Assembly (NCBI GenBank): GCA_040223695.1
Contig: JAVKFU010000013.1
Span: forward strand, 1-59,320
Direction: 5' to 3'
From: Deltaproteobacteria bacterium
GTDB lineage: Bacteria > Desulfobacterota_D > UBA1144 > Nemesobacterales > UBA2774
DNA: 59,320 bases
This document shows, piece by piece, positions 18,971 to 26,853 of this stretch (position 1 is the first letter of the stretch; the number at the start of each line of letters is the position of its first letter). The translations under genes and the position numbers were made by a program. The notes beneath the pieces were generated by a model, which did not search any database, had not been told where the DNA came from, and was given only the letters and a program-made list of their open reading frames with translations.

Positions 18971-20002
18971 ATGAATAATCAGAAGAATCCGCCTTACAGG
19001 ATGCCCGCCGAGTGGGAGCCTCACTCTGCTGTATGGCTTGCCTGGCCTTACGATGAAGATACCTTTCCGGACAGGATTGGAAAAGCCGAATCCGCGTTCG
19101 TGGAAATCATAAGCACCGTCCATAGGAGCGAGCCCGTTGAACTACTCGTGCTGAATCAGAAAATGAGGAGGAAATGCGAAGGAATGCTCAATAGTGCCGG
19201 CGTGGATATGACAAAGGTGAGCTTCCATATAACGGATTACGCCGATGTCTGGCTCAGGGATACGGGACCCGTTTTTGTTAAAGATCACACAGGCAAACTC
19301 ATAATTACTAAATGGGAATTCAACGCCTGGGGAAATAAATTCCCCGAATTGCTCATAGACGGCGCTCTGCCGGAGAAAATCGGCGAATGGAAAAGCTTGC
19401 CCGTAGAAAAGCCCGACGCCGTGTTCGAGGGAGGCGCGGTTGACGTCAACGGCGAGGGGATGTGTCTGACCACGGAGCAGTGCCTGTTAAATGAAAACCG
19501 TAACCCCGGAAAAACAAAACCGGACATAGAAAGATATTTGAAGGAATACCTGGGAGTCCGGAAAACGATCTGGCTCAAGGAGGGGCTCGTTAACGACCAC
19601 ACGGACGGTCACATTGACGAGCTTGCCCGCTTTTGTGCGCCTAATAAAATCGTTTGCGGTTATGAAGACGATGAAGACGACGAAAATTACGGAATTCTTC
19701 AGGCCAACTATAAAACCCTGTCGGAGGCGGCTGATATGAACGGCAAGCCATTTGAAATCGTAAGGCTCCCGATGCCTCACGTGCGATACGACGAGGGGAG
19801 AAAGGCGCCCGCTTCCTATACGAATTTCTACATAAGCAACACCGTCGTCCTCGTGCCTGTTTTTAATGACATAAATGACGAGGAGGCATTAAGAATTCTC
19901 GGCGACTGCTTCCCCGGACGGAAGGTGGTGGGCATTGACTGCGGCGATATTATTTACGGTGGCGGGGCGATTCATTGCGTAACCCAGCAGCAGCCGAAAT
20001 AA
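18971..20002 (+). CDS. aguA: Agmatine deiminase AguA
   Basis: Guanidine-modifying (peptidylarginine-deiminase fold) enzyme that converts agmatine to N-carbamoylputrescine and ammonia. The 343-residue protein begins with the family ending-and-start RMPAEWEPHSAVWLAWP. It carries ADVWLRDTGP, the FEGGAVD Glu, the NDHTDGHIDE His/Asp motif and the catalytic Cys in GGGAIHCVTQQ. It is tightly linked to aguB. Confidence 0.96.
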   Translation: MNNQKNPPYRMPAEWEPHSAVWLAWPYDEDTFPDRIGKAESAFVEIISTVHRSEPVELLVLNQKMRRKCEGMLNSAGVDMTKVSFHITDYADVWLRDTGPVFVKDHTGKLIITKWEFNAWGNKFPELLIDGALPEKIGEWKSLPVEKPDAVFEGGAVDVNGEGMCLTTEQCLLNENRNPGKTKPDIERYLKEYLGVRKTIWLKEGLVNDHTDGHIDELARFCAPNKIVCGYEDDEDDENYGILQANYKTLSEAADMNGKPFEIVRLPMPHVRYDEGRKAPASYTNFYISNTVVLVPVFNDINDEEALRILGDCFPGRKVVGIDCGDIIYGGGAIHCVTQQQPK

Positions 20003-20092
20003 TTTTTGACTTCATTCCAAACAGCTATAAAATATTTTCGTTTTCCAACCGCTAGAACTTGAGACAAAGGAATTCGCGGAATACAAATTAAT

Positions 20093-20119
20093 CCCATACC
20101 GGCTCCGATACGGGATGGG
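20093..20119 (+). other. Leader hairpin before the deoxyhypusine-synthase-like gene
   Basis: CCCAT-a-CCG pairs with CGG-g-ATGGG around a 9-nt loop. It ends just before the ribosome site (GGGGAGG) of the gene starting at 20137. It could modulate translation; no known riboswitch class is recognised. Confidence 0.3.
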
Positions 20120-20136
20120 AGGGGAGGATTCCTTAA

Positions 20137-21171
20137 ATGGCAAAACCGACAAAAAAACAACTGCTCAGGGAAGCCGTCAAGCACATCGATATTAAGAAGA
20201 TCGACGGCAAGCAGATTATCGACGCCTACCGGGGGATGTCTTTCTCTTCAAGAGACACCGCAAGGGCGGCAGACATATTCAATATGAACATCAGGGACAG
20301 GAACGCATCCGTATGGCTGACACTGGCCGGGTCCACTTCCGCGGGCGGCTGTATGCAGGTCTACGTGGATATGGTAGAGAATAATATGGTTGACGTTATT
20401 GTGGCCACGGGAGCTTCTATTGTGGATATGGACTTTTTCGAGGCACTCGGATTCAGGCATTACGCAGGCACGCCGTTTATCGACGACGGAATGCTGAGGT
20501 CACTCTACATCGACCGCATATATGACACGTTCATCGATGAGGATCAGCTACAGGTCTGCGACGGAACTATCGCGAAAATCGCCGATTCTCTTGAACCCAG
20601 GCCGTATTCCTCCCGCGAATTCATCCGTGAGATGGGCAGGTGGCTCACCAAAAACGTGAAAAAGAAGAACTCCCTGGTCCAGGCCGCTTACGAAAACGAC
20701 GTGCCTGTTTTCTGCCCCGCATTTACCGACTCATCGGCGGGCTTCGGCCTGGTTTACCATCAATGGCACAATCCCGACTCGCACGTTTCTATAGACAGCG
20801 CAAAGGATTTTCTGGAGCTGACCAGGATCAAAATCGCGTCCAAAGAAAGCGGCCTATTTATGGTCGGCGGGGGAGTGCCGAAGAACTTCGCCCAGGATAC
20901 AGTGGTCGCGGCGGAGATTCTGGGGAAAGACGTGCCGGTCCATAAATACGCCGTGCAAATCACCGTGGCGGATGTCCGCGACGGCGCATGCAGCTCATCC
21001 ACCCTGAAGGAAGCGTCCTCCTGGGGCAAGGTAAGCACCGTCTATGAACAGATGGTTTATGCCGAGGCCACTACGGTCGTGCCTTTAATCGTCGCTAACG
21101 CCTACCAGACCGGGCACTGGAAAAAGAGAAAGAAGAGAAATTTTGCCAGGATTTTCCAGGACGGCCAGTAG
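20137..21171 (+). CDS. Deoxyhypusine-synthase-like protein, probable polyamine (homospermidine) synthase
   Basis: A 344-residue member of the deoxyhypusine synthase family. The NAD-site motifs GSTSAGG and DVIVATGASIVDMDF are present. The catalytic Lys is preserved as Lys298 in SSWGKVS, matching the human SWGK lysine. Bacteria lack the eIF5A substrate, so bacterial members are thought to make polyamines such as homospermidine from putrescine. Its place straight after aguB and aguA, which supply putrescine, supports that reading. The exact product is inference. Confidence 0.88.
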   Translation: MAKPTKKQLLREAVKHIDIKKIDGKQIIDAYRGMSFSSRDTARAADIFNMNIRDRNASVWLTLAGSTSAGGCMQVYVDMVENNMVDVIVATGASIVDMDFFEALGFRHYAGTPFIDDGMLRSLYIDRIYDTFIDEDQLQVCDGTIAKIADSLEPRPYSSREFIREMGRWLTKNVKKKNSLVQAAYENDVPVFCPAFTDSSAGFGLVYHQWHNPDSHVSIDSAKDFLELTRIKIASKESGLFMVGGGVPKNFAQDTVVAAEILGKDVPVHKYAVQITVADVRDGACSSSTLKEASSWGKVSTVYEQMVYAEATTVVPLIVANAYQTGHWKKRKKRNFARIFQDGQ

Positions 21172-21272
21172 ACGTATGTATGAGTGGGCGGATTTTTCCA
21201 GCCGAGAGCGCAAAAAATACTTTAAAGAAATAGGAGCGGAATTTTTACGTGCGTAATAAAATCCCGGGGGCG

Positions 21273-22013
21273 TTAACCCAGAAGCCAAGGAGCAGCCGCC
21301 CTGTCAACATACCATTCGAGCACCCCTTTATCGGGATGAACCATTGAAGCTGGATATGGAATGGGCTCAGAACCCCTCTCCAATATATCTCTGAGTACAG
21401 GCTCTTTCCCGGCGCCGGCTACGAGAAAGGACACCCTTTCTGCGTTGTTTATGACGGGGAAAGTAATGCTTATCCTCTTTTGTCCCGTCTCGGGATGGGT
21501 CGCCACGACACAAACTCTGTCCTTTTCCAGGAGAGCAGGCGCACCGGGGAATAAGGAAGCGGTGTGCCCGTCTTCGCCCATTCCGAGAAATATCCAGTCG
21601 AAGCTGGGAAAACCGTTTCCATTCGACGGAATATATTTCTCTATCTCTTCTTCGTAGCGTTCTGCCTCTTCCTCCGGCGGATTTTCACCCAAAACCCGGT
21701 GGATATTTGACCCGGGTATCTCTATATGAGAGAGGAGAGCGTCGTTCGTCATTTTAAAGTTACTCTGACTGTCGTCAGGAGGGACGCAGCGCTCGTCGCC
21801 CCAGAAGAAAACGACCTTGTCCCATGGTAGTTCATTACCGTACGGCGGTCGGGCGAGAACCTCAAAAAAGGCCTTGGGCGTATGACCGCCCGACAGTGCT
21901 ACGGTTAGTGACTCGCCGGAGGCGGCTTTTTTCTCAAGAGCGCTTTTAAAATCCGCGGCCAGCCGCCCCGCTAATTCGGATATGTCATTGAACAGGTAAA
22001 TTTCCTTCTTCAT
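21273..22013 (-). CDS. pgl: 6-phosphogluconolactonase
   Basis: Hydrolyses 6-phosphogluconolactone to 6-phosphogluconate, the second step of the oxidative pentose phosphate pathway. The 246-residue DevB-type protein shows LSGGHTPKAFFEVL, FFWGDERCVPPDDSQSN and LGMGEDGHTASLFPG. It is the last gene of the leftward operon, 45 bp after zwf. Confidence 0.95.
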   Translation of the reverse strand: MKKEIYLFNDISELAGRLAADFKSALEKKAASGESLTVALSGGHTPKAFFEVLARPPYGNELPWDKVVFFWGDERCVPPDDSQSNFKMTNDALLSHIEIPGSNIHRVLGENPPEEEAERYEEEIEKYIPSNGNGFPSFDWIFLGMGEDGHTASLFPGAPALLEKDRVCVVATHPETGQKRISITFPVINNAERVSFLVAGAGKEPVLRDILERGSEPIPYPASMVHPDKGVLEWYVDRAAAPWLLG

Positions 22014-22058
22014 GTCGACTCCCTCGAGACAGAAAAAATCTGCGCGGTATTCACCTTG

Positions 22059-23594
22059 TTACAGCTCGCAAAATTCCCCTTCCGTAGCCAGGTTTTTGCA
22101 AGGATATCTCCAGTCCTCATCGGGAGAATTAAACAGGCTCCCGGCTTCGTTCGGACCCCACGTGCCCGCGGGGTAGCCGTACATTTTTATGTCCCGGTTG
22201 TTTTCCCACTCTTTTATTATCGGATCGACAAATTTCCAGCACGCCTCTACAGCGTCCGCGCGGGCATAGTGCGTCGCGTCGCCGAGAATACAGTCGAGTA
22301 TCAGGCGCTCATAGGCTTCGGGAATGTAGTTATCGGCAAGACTCGAGTAATGAAAATCCATCCCGACTTCCTTGATGTCGAACCCCGTGCCCGGTTTCTT
22401 CATTCCGAATCTGAGAAGTACTCCCTCATCGGGCTGAATTCTAATAATCAGCCGATTGGGAGCGGCCTCGCACAGCTCCTCTTTGGTGAAAAGATGGTGG
22501 GGGGTTCTCTTGAAGTCGATGACTACTTCGCTCACGCGAGTAGGGAGACATTTCCCCGTACGGAGGTAAAACGGCACATCACCCCACCGCCAGTTATCTA
22601 TATATAATTTCAAAGCTACGAAAGTTTCGGTCATGGAATCGGGGGCGACATCCTTTTCCTGCCTGTATCCCAGAACCTTCCTGCCCTTGATTTTTGATTC
22701 GGTGTATTGTCCCCTCACAGCGTACTTTTCCACATCCCCGGGCTCGACGGGACGAAGGGACTGAAAGATTTTGACGGTTTCGTTCCTGACATGGGTCGCG
22801 TCGAAAAACGCCGGGGGCTCTATGGTAATCGTTCCAAGAACCTGGAGCAGGTGATTCTGTATCATGTCCCTCATCGCTCCGTAGTGGTCGTAGTAACCTC
22901 CACGCTCCTCGACCCCGATCGATTCGGCGGCTGTAATCTCGACGCGGTTTATATAATTCCTGTTCCATAGAGGCTCGAATATGCCGTTTGCGAACCTGAG
23001 GGCGAATATGTCCTGCACAGTCTCCTTGCCGAGATAATGGTCTATCCTGTAGATTTGATTCTCATCGAATATCTTTTGAAGGTCGTTATTCAGAGCCTTT
23101 GCCGAAGCGAGGTCGCGGCCGAACGGCTTTTCTATTATTATCCTCTTCCATCCGGAGTCCTTTCCCTCCTTTTGCAGCCCTTTTTTCCCGAGGTTTTTGG
23201 CAATCGAGGTATAAAGGCTCGGGGAGGTGGAGAGATAATAGATGTAATTACCCCCCGTTTTTACCGACTTGTCGATTTTCGCCAGCCTCTCCTTGAGGTC
23301 GTCATAATGGCTTGCATCCGTAGCGTCCATCGCCTGGTAGTAAAGATGTTTTGAGAAGGGCTCGAGATCTTTTTGGTCGGACTTCTTAATGCCGGCGTAC
23401 TCTATGATGTCCTCTACAATCTTCTTGCGAAACGCGCTGTCCGAATAAGGGGACCTGCTCGTGCCCAGCACCGCGAATTTATCCGGGAGCAGGCCCTGCC
23501 GGAACAGAGCGTAAAGCGCCGGCATAAGTTTTCTCTTAGTCAAATCCCCGGACGCTCCGAAAATAACAATTACACAATTGTTTTCGTTTGCCAT
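22059..23594 (-). CDS. zwf: Glucose-6-phosphate 1-dehydrogenase
   Basis: Oxidises glucose-6-phosphate to 6-phosphogluconolactone with NADP. The 511-residue protein is full length. It has the GASGDLTKRKL nucleotide-binding motif at about 13-23, the RIDHYLGKE substrate/catalytic His motif and EKPFGRD. It lies between gnd and pgl in the operon, in pathway order reversed relative to transcription. Confidence 0.97.
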   Translation of the reverse strand: MANENNCVIVIFGASGDLTKRKLMPALYALFRQGLLPDKFAVLGTSRSPYSDSAFRKKIVEDIIEYAGIKKSDQKDLEPFSKHLYYQAMDATDASHYDDLKERLAKIDKSVKTGGNYIYYLSTSPSLYTSIAKNLGKKGLQKEGKDSGWKRIIIEKPFGRDLASAKALNNDLQKIFDENQIYRIDHYLGKETVQDIFALRFANGIFEPLWNRNYINRVEITAAESIGVEERGGYYDHYGAMRDMIQNHLLQVLGTITIEPPAFFDATHVRNETVKIFQSLRPVEPGDVEKYAVRGQYTESKIKGRKVLGYRQEKDVAPDSMTETFVALKLYIDNWRWGDVPFYLRTGKCLPTRVSEVVIDFKRTPHHLFTKEELCEAAPNRLIIRIQPDEGVLLRFGMKKPGTGFDIKEVGMDFHYSSLADNYIPEAYERLILDCILGDATHYARADAVEACWKFVDPIIKEWENNRDIKMYGYPAGTWGPNEAGSLFNSPDEDWRYPCKNLATEGEFCEL

Positions 23595-23693
23595 TATTTA
23601 TTCCTCTTATTCAAAAATCTATTTTAATCACAGCCCGGCATAATAAGTAATTCCCGGCTTCAGGGGAAACATTTAATACAGTACAGCCTCCTG

Positions 23694-24593
23694 CTAGTCT
23701 TTCTTTTTAACGGCGTGCCCGCCGAACTGATTGCGGAGCGCGGCTATCGTCTTCATGGAGAAAGAGTCCGAATCCCTCGACTGCAATCTCGCTATCAGAG
23801 AGGCGGTTATTATGGGCGCGGGCACGTTCTGGTTGATCGCCGCCTCGACGGTCCAGCGACCCTCGCCGCTGTCCCAAACATAGGGATCGAGGTCTTCGAG
23901 AGTGGGATCCGCCTTGAATACCCGCTCCGCGAGCTCGAGCAGCCAGGAGCGTATAACGCTTCCGTACTGCCATACCTTGCTTATGGCTCTCAGATCCAGA
24001 TCGAACTGTGAGCTTTCAAGAACCGCAAAACCTTCGGCGTATGCCTGAAGCATGCCGTATTCAATTCCGTTGTGAACCATCTTTACATAATGCCCCGAAC
24101 CCTCGGAGCCGCAGTAAAGGTATCCGTTTTTAGGAGCGAGCGTCTTGAATATAGGCTCTGCGTATTCACATATCTTTTTATCCCCTCCGTACATGAGACA
24201 ATACCCTTCTTTCAGGCCCCACACGCCTCCGCTGACTCCGCAATCCACAAAATGGATGCCGCTTGGCTTGAGCGACTTGGCCCGCTTCATAGAGTCCTGC
24301 CATTCCGAGTTTCCGCCGTCTATTATTACGTCGCCTTTCTTGAGGAGCTTTTTCAGGTCGCGAATATTCTGGTCGACCGGCTTGCCGGCGGGAACCATGA
24401 GCCAGATCACTTTGGGCTTGGGTAATTTCTTGACCATGTCGGCAAGAGAGGCTGCGGGAATCGCGCCCTTCTTTGCGGCCTCGTCTATAGGCCCCTGAGT
24501 TATGTTCCATACAACTACTTCATGGCCGTCCCGAAGAAGACGCTCCGTCATGTTGCCGCCCATCTTCCCCAATCCTATCATTCCTATTTTCAT
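23694..24593 (-). CDS. gnd: 6-phosphogluconate dehydrogenase, decarboxylating (short YqeC-type)
   Basis: Oxidatively decarboxylates 6-phosphogluconate to ribulose-5-phosphate. At 299 residues it belongs to the short bacterial type, not the 470-residue type. It shows GLGKMGGNM at 7-15, IDGGNSEWQDS, CGVSGGVWGLKEG and the catalytic KMVHNGIEYGMLQ. Short-type enzymes often prefer NAD; the sequence alone does not settle cofactor choice. Confidence 0.95.
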   Translation of the reverse strand: MKIGMIGLGKMGGNMTERLLRDGHEVVVWNITQGPIDEAAKKGAIPAASLADMVKKLPKPKVIWLMVPAGKPVDQNIRDLKKLLKKGDVIIDGGNSEWQDSMKRAKSLKPSGIHFVDCGVSGGVWGLKEGYCLMYGGDKKICEYAEPIFKTLAPKNGYLYCGSEGSGHYVKMVHNGIEYGMLQAYAEGFAVLESSQFDLDLRAISKVWQYGSVIRSWLLELAERVFKADPTLEDLDPYVWDSGEGRWTVEAAINQNVPAPIITASLIARLQSRDSDSFSMKTIAALRNQFGGHAVKKKD

Positions 24594-24668
24594 TTCGTCC
24601 TCCTGAAAAATTTATTTTATAGTTCTGTGCATTCGGTTGCTAATTTCTAATCCTATCATCAATAGATT

Positions 24669-25325
24669 TCACTGTACACTGGCGAGTAATGCTTTTACGT
24701 TCTCTTTTACAGTGCCTCCGGAGTTATAAACGCTCGAGCCCGCGACGAGTACCGTGGCCCCGGCCCTTACAATCTCGGGCGCCGTCCCGGTATCCACCCC
24801 CCCGTCTATACCGATCGGAACATCGAGCCCTCTTTCGTCGAGCATTTCACGGAGGGTGCGGATTTTATCCAGCTGGCTGCGTATGAACTTCTGCCCCCCG
24901 AAGCCCGGATTTACGCCCATGACCTGAACAAAATCGGCAAGCTCCAGCACATCCTCAAGGGTGCAGGCAGGGGTCGCCGGGTTTAAAGTAACCCCCGATT
25001 CGATTCCAAGCTCTCTTATGGACTCGAGAACACGGTGCAGGTGAAAGCATACTTCCTGATGCACGATTATACGGTCGGCTCCCGACTCGGCGAATGTACT
25101 TATATACTTTTCAGGCTCGACGATCATAAGGTGGACATCCAGTTTTAATTTAGAAATATTCCTTATAGCGCTCACCACGCCGGGCCCGAAATTGATGTTC
25201 GGGACAAACCTCCCGTCCATCACGTCTATTTGAATCCAGGATACGCCAGCGTCCTCAGCCTGCTTTACGGCATCGCCCAGCTTTGTAAAATCCGCGGATA
25301 AAATTGAAGGTTCAACTGTTACCAT
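24669..25325 (-). CDS. rpe: Ribulose-phosphate 3-epimerase
   Basis: A 218-residue TIM-barrel epimerase that interconverts ribulose-5-phosphate and xylulose-5-phosphate. SILSADFTKLG, the metal-site DVMDGRFVPNINFG, VHLMIVEPE, MGVNPGFGGQKF and IGIDGGV are all intact. It sits between rpiA and gnd in the operon. Confidence 0.97.
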   Translation of the reverse strand: MVTVEPSILSADFTKLGDAVKQAEDAGVSWIQIDVMDGRFVPNINFGPGVVSAIRNISKLKLDVHLMIVEPEKYISTFAESGADRIIVHQEVCFHLHRVLESIRELGIESGVTLNPATPACTLEDVLELADFVQVMGVNPGFGGQKFIRSQLDKIRTLREMLDERGLDVPIGIDGGVDTGTAPEIVRAGATVLVAGSSVYNSGGTVKENVKALLASVQ

Positions 25326-25364
25326 GGTCTTTCACTCACCTTTGGCTCCGGTTTTTAGAGAATT

Positions 25365-26090
25365 CTACGAGTCATTTCGTTTCTGATAACGGATACCGTG
25401 AGGCGTAGCCACGATAACCTCGCTTGCGGTTCCTATAAATATTCCGTATTCGACTATTCCCGCTTTCTGTCCCAGCTTGAGGGTTAAGTCGTCCAGATTA
25501 GAGATCGGCCCGAAATGGGCGTCGATTATATAGTTATTCTGATCCGTCGTATAGGGGGCGCCTTTATCCTCCATACGAAGCTGAGGCTCGGCCCCGAGCG
25601 ATTTGAGGAAACTGGCGACCGGCTTCCACGCGAACGGAATCACCTCTACCGGAACCGGCCAATGTGTTCCGAGCCTAGGCGAGAGCTTGCTCTCATCCAC
25701 GATCATGATATTCCGCCTGCTCGACTGAGCAAGCACCTTTTCCCTGAGCAGCGCCCCCCCGCCTCCCTTGATAAGGTTGAGCTGGGGGTCCACCTCGTCC
25801 GCGCCGTCCAGGGTGAGATCGAGCTCCTGACGCTCATCGAACGTCGTAACCGGGATGCCGTATTCCCTTGCCCTTTTCTCCGTTTCAATCGAGCTCGGTA
25901 TCCCTACTATATTTTTTAACCGGCCGTCGCTTATCCTCCGACCGATTTCCTCAAGGGCGAACTTTGTAGTGCTGCCGGTTCCGAGCCCGAGCACCATCCC
26001 GCTCTCGACAAAATCCACGGCGCTTATTCCCGCTTCCTTTTTAAGCCTGTCCTGAAGCTTTATCTGGTCTTTACCGGGGGTTTCGCTCAA
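25365..26090 (-). CDS. rpiA: Ribose-5-phosphate isomerase A
   Basis: Interconverts ribose-5-phosphate and ribulose-5-phosphate. The 241-residue protein has GLGTGSTTKFAL, DLTLDGADEVDPQLNLIKGGGGALLREK (catalytic Asp, Glu and Lys region) and VDESK. Its start overlaps the stop of the preceding HAD gene by 4 bp, so translation is coupled. Confidence 0.97.
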   Translation of the reverse strand: MSETPGKDQIKLQDRLKKEAGISAVDFVESGMVLGLGTGSTTKFALEEIGRRISDGRLKNIVGIPSSIETEKRAREYGIPVTTFDERQELDLTLDGADEVDPQLNLIKGGGGALLREKVLAQSSRRNIMIVDESKLSPRLGTHWPVPVEVIPFAWKPVASFLKSLGAEPQLRMEDKGAPYTTDQNNYIIDAHFGPISNLDDLTLKLGQKAGIVEYGIFIGTASEVIVATPHGIRYQKRNDS

Positions 26091-26842
26091 CCTGTTTTCT
26101 CCTCCGATGAATTTAGTTCATGTATAAATGCTTTTGCCGTTCCGAGAAGCTCGGGAGGCGAGTCCACTATTCTCAATCTGGCGTTTGGGGGGATCTGATG
26201 CACCGACTCCCTCGTGAAGTCCGTCGTAACGGCAATACAGTTCATAGAGGCGGCCATGGCGGCCTTGACCCCGGAAGACGAGTCCTCTATCACGAGACTG
26301 CCGGAATGAGGCACACCGAGCTCATCGGCAAGGAGATTATAGATTTCGGGATCGGGCTTCGTATGCTCTACGTCCTGAGTAGTCGCTATAAAATCGAATT
26401 CGGACCTTATACCGAGCACGTCGAGAACCCTGTACGCCTCACGCCTGTGGGACATCGTCCCCAAACCGGTCGGATAACCTTCTCCGCGAGCCCACTTGAG
26501 AAGTCCCAAATTATAAGGACACTGGTGCTCCTTTAAAATCCGAGGGTCTGAAATCATGGCGTAATAACTATCCATCCTGATATCGACGAAAGCCTGCCAC
26601 GGACTATCTACATTAAATTCTTCCATTCTTTTGCTCGCGGGCTCTTCGAGATTAAACCTTTTCAAAAGCCCGAGGGCAACCTCCTTCCGCGAGAGACCGA
26701 CAAAGTCTTTAAACGCTTCCACGACCTCATCTTCGGTCAATGAATTGTCAAGCTCAACCGCGGCCTTCGCGTAGGATTTTGCTTTTAGAGCCTCGGTTTG
26801 CACGAGTGTGCCGTCAAGATCGAATATAATGGCTTTTATCAC
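26087..26842 (-). CDS. HAD-superfamily phosphatase/phosphomutase-like hydrolase
   Basis: A 251-residue HAD subfamily I protein. Motif I is FDLDGTLVQTE (Asp nucleophile), motif III Lys lies in TKPDPEIY and motif IV is VIEDSSSGVKAA. A helical cap follows motif I. The resemblance is to sugar-phosphate phosphatases and beta-phosphoglucomutases. It is embedded in the pentose phosphate operon, 11 bp after tal-pgi and overlapping rpiA, so a sugar phosphate is a likely substrate. Confidence 0.85.
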   Translation of the reverse strand: MIKAIIFDLDGTLVQTEALKAKSYAKAAVELDNSLTEDEVVEAFKDFVGLSRKEVALGLLKRFNLEEPASKRMEEFNVDSPWQAFVDIRMDSYYAMISDPRILKEHQCPYNLGLLKWARGEGYPTGLGTMSHRREAYRVLDVLGIRSEFDFIATTQDVEHTKPDPEIYNLLADELGVPHSGSLVIEDSSSGVKAAMAASMNCIAVTTDFTRESVHQIPPNARLRIVDSPPELLGTAKAFIHELNSSEEKTG

Positions 26843-26853
26843 TTTTATTCCGG

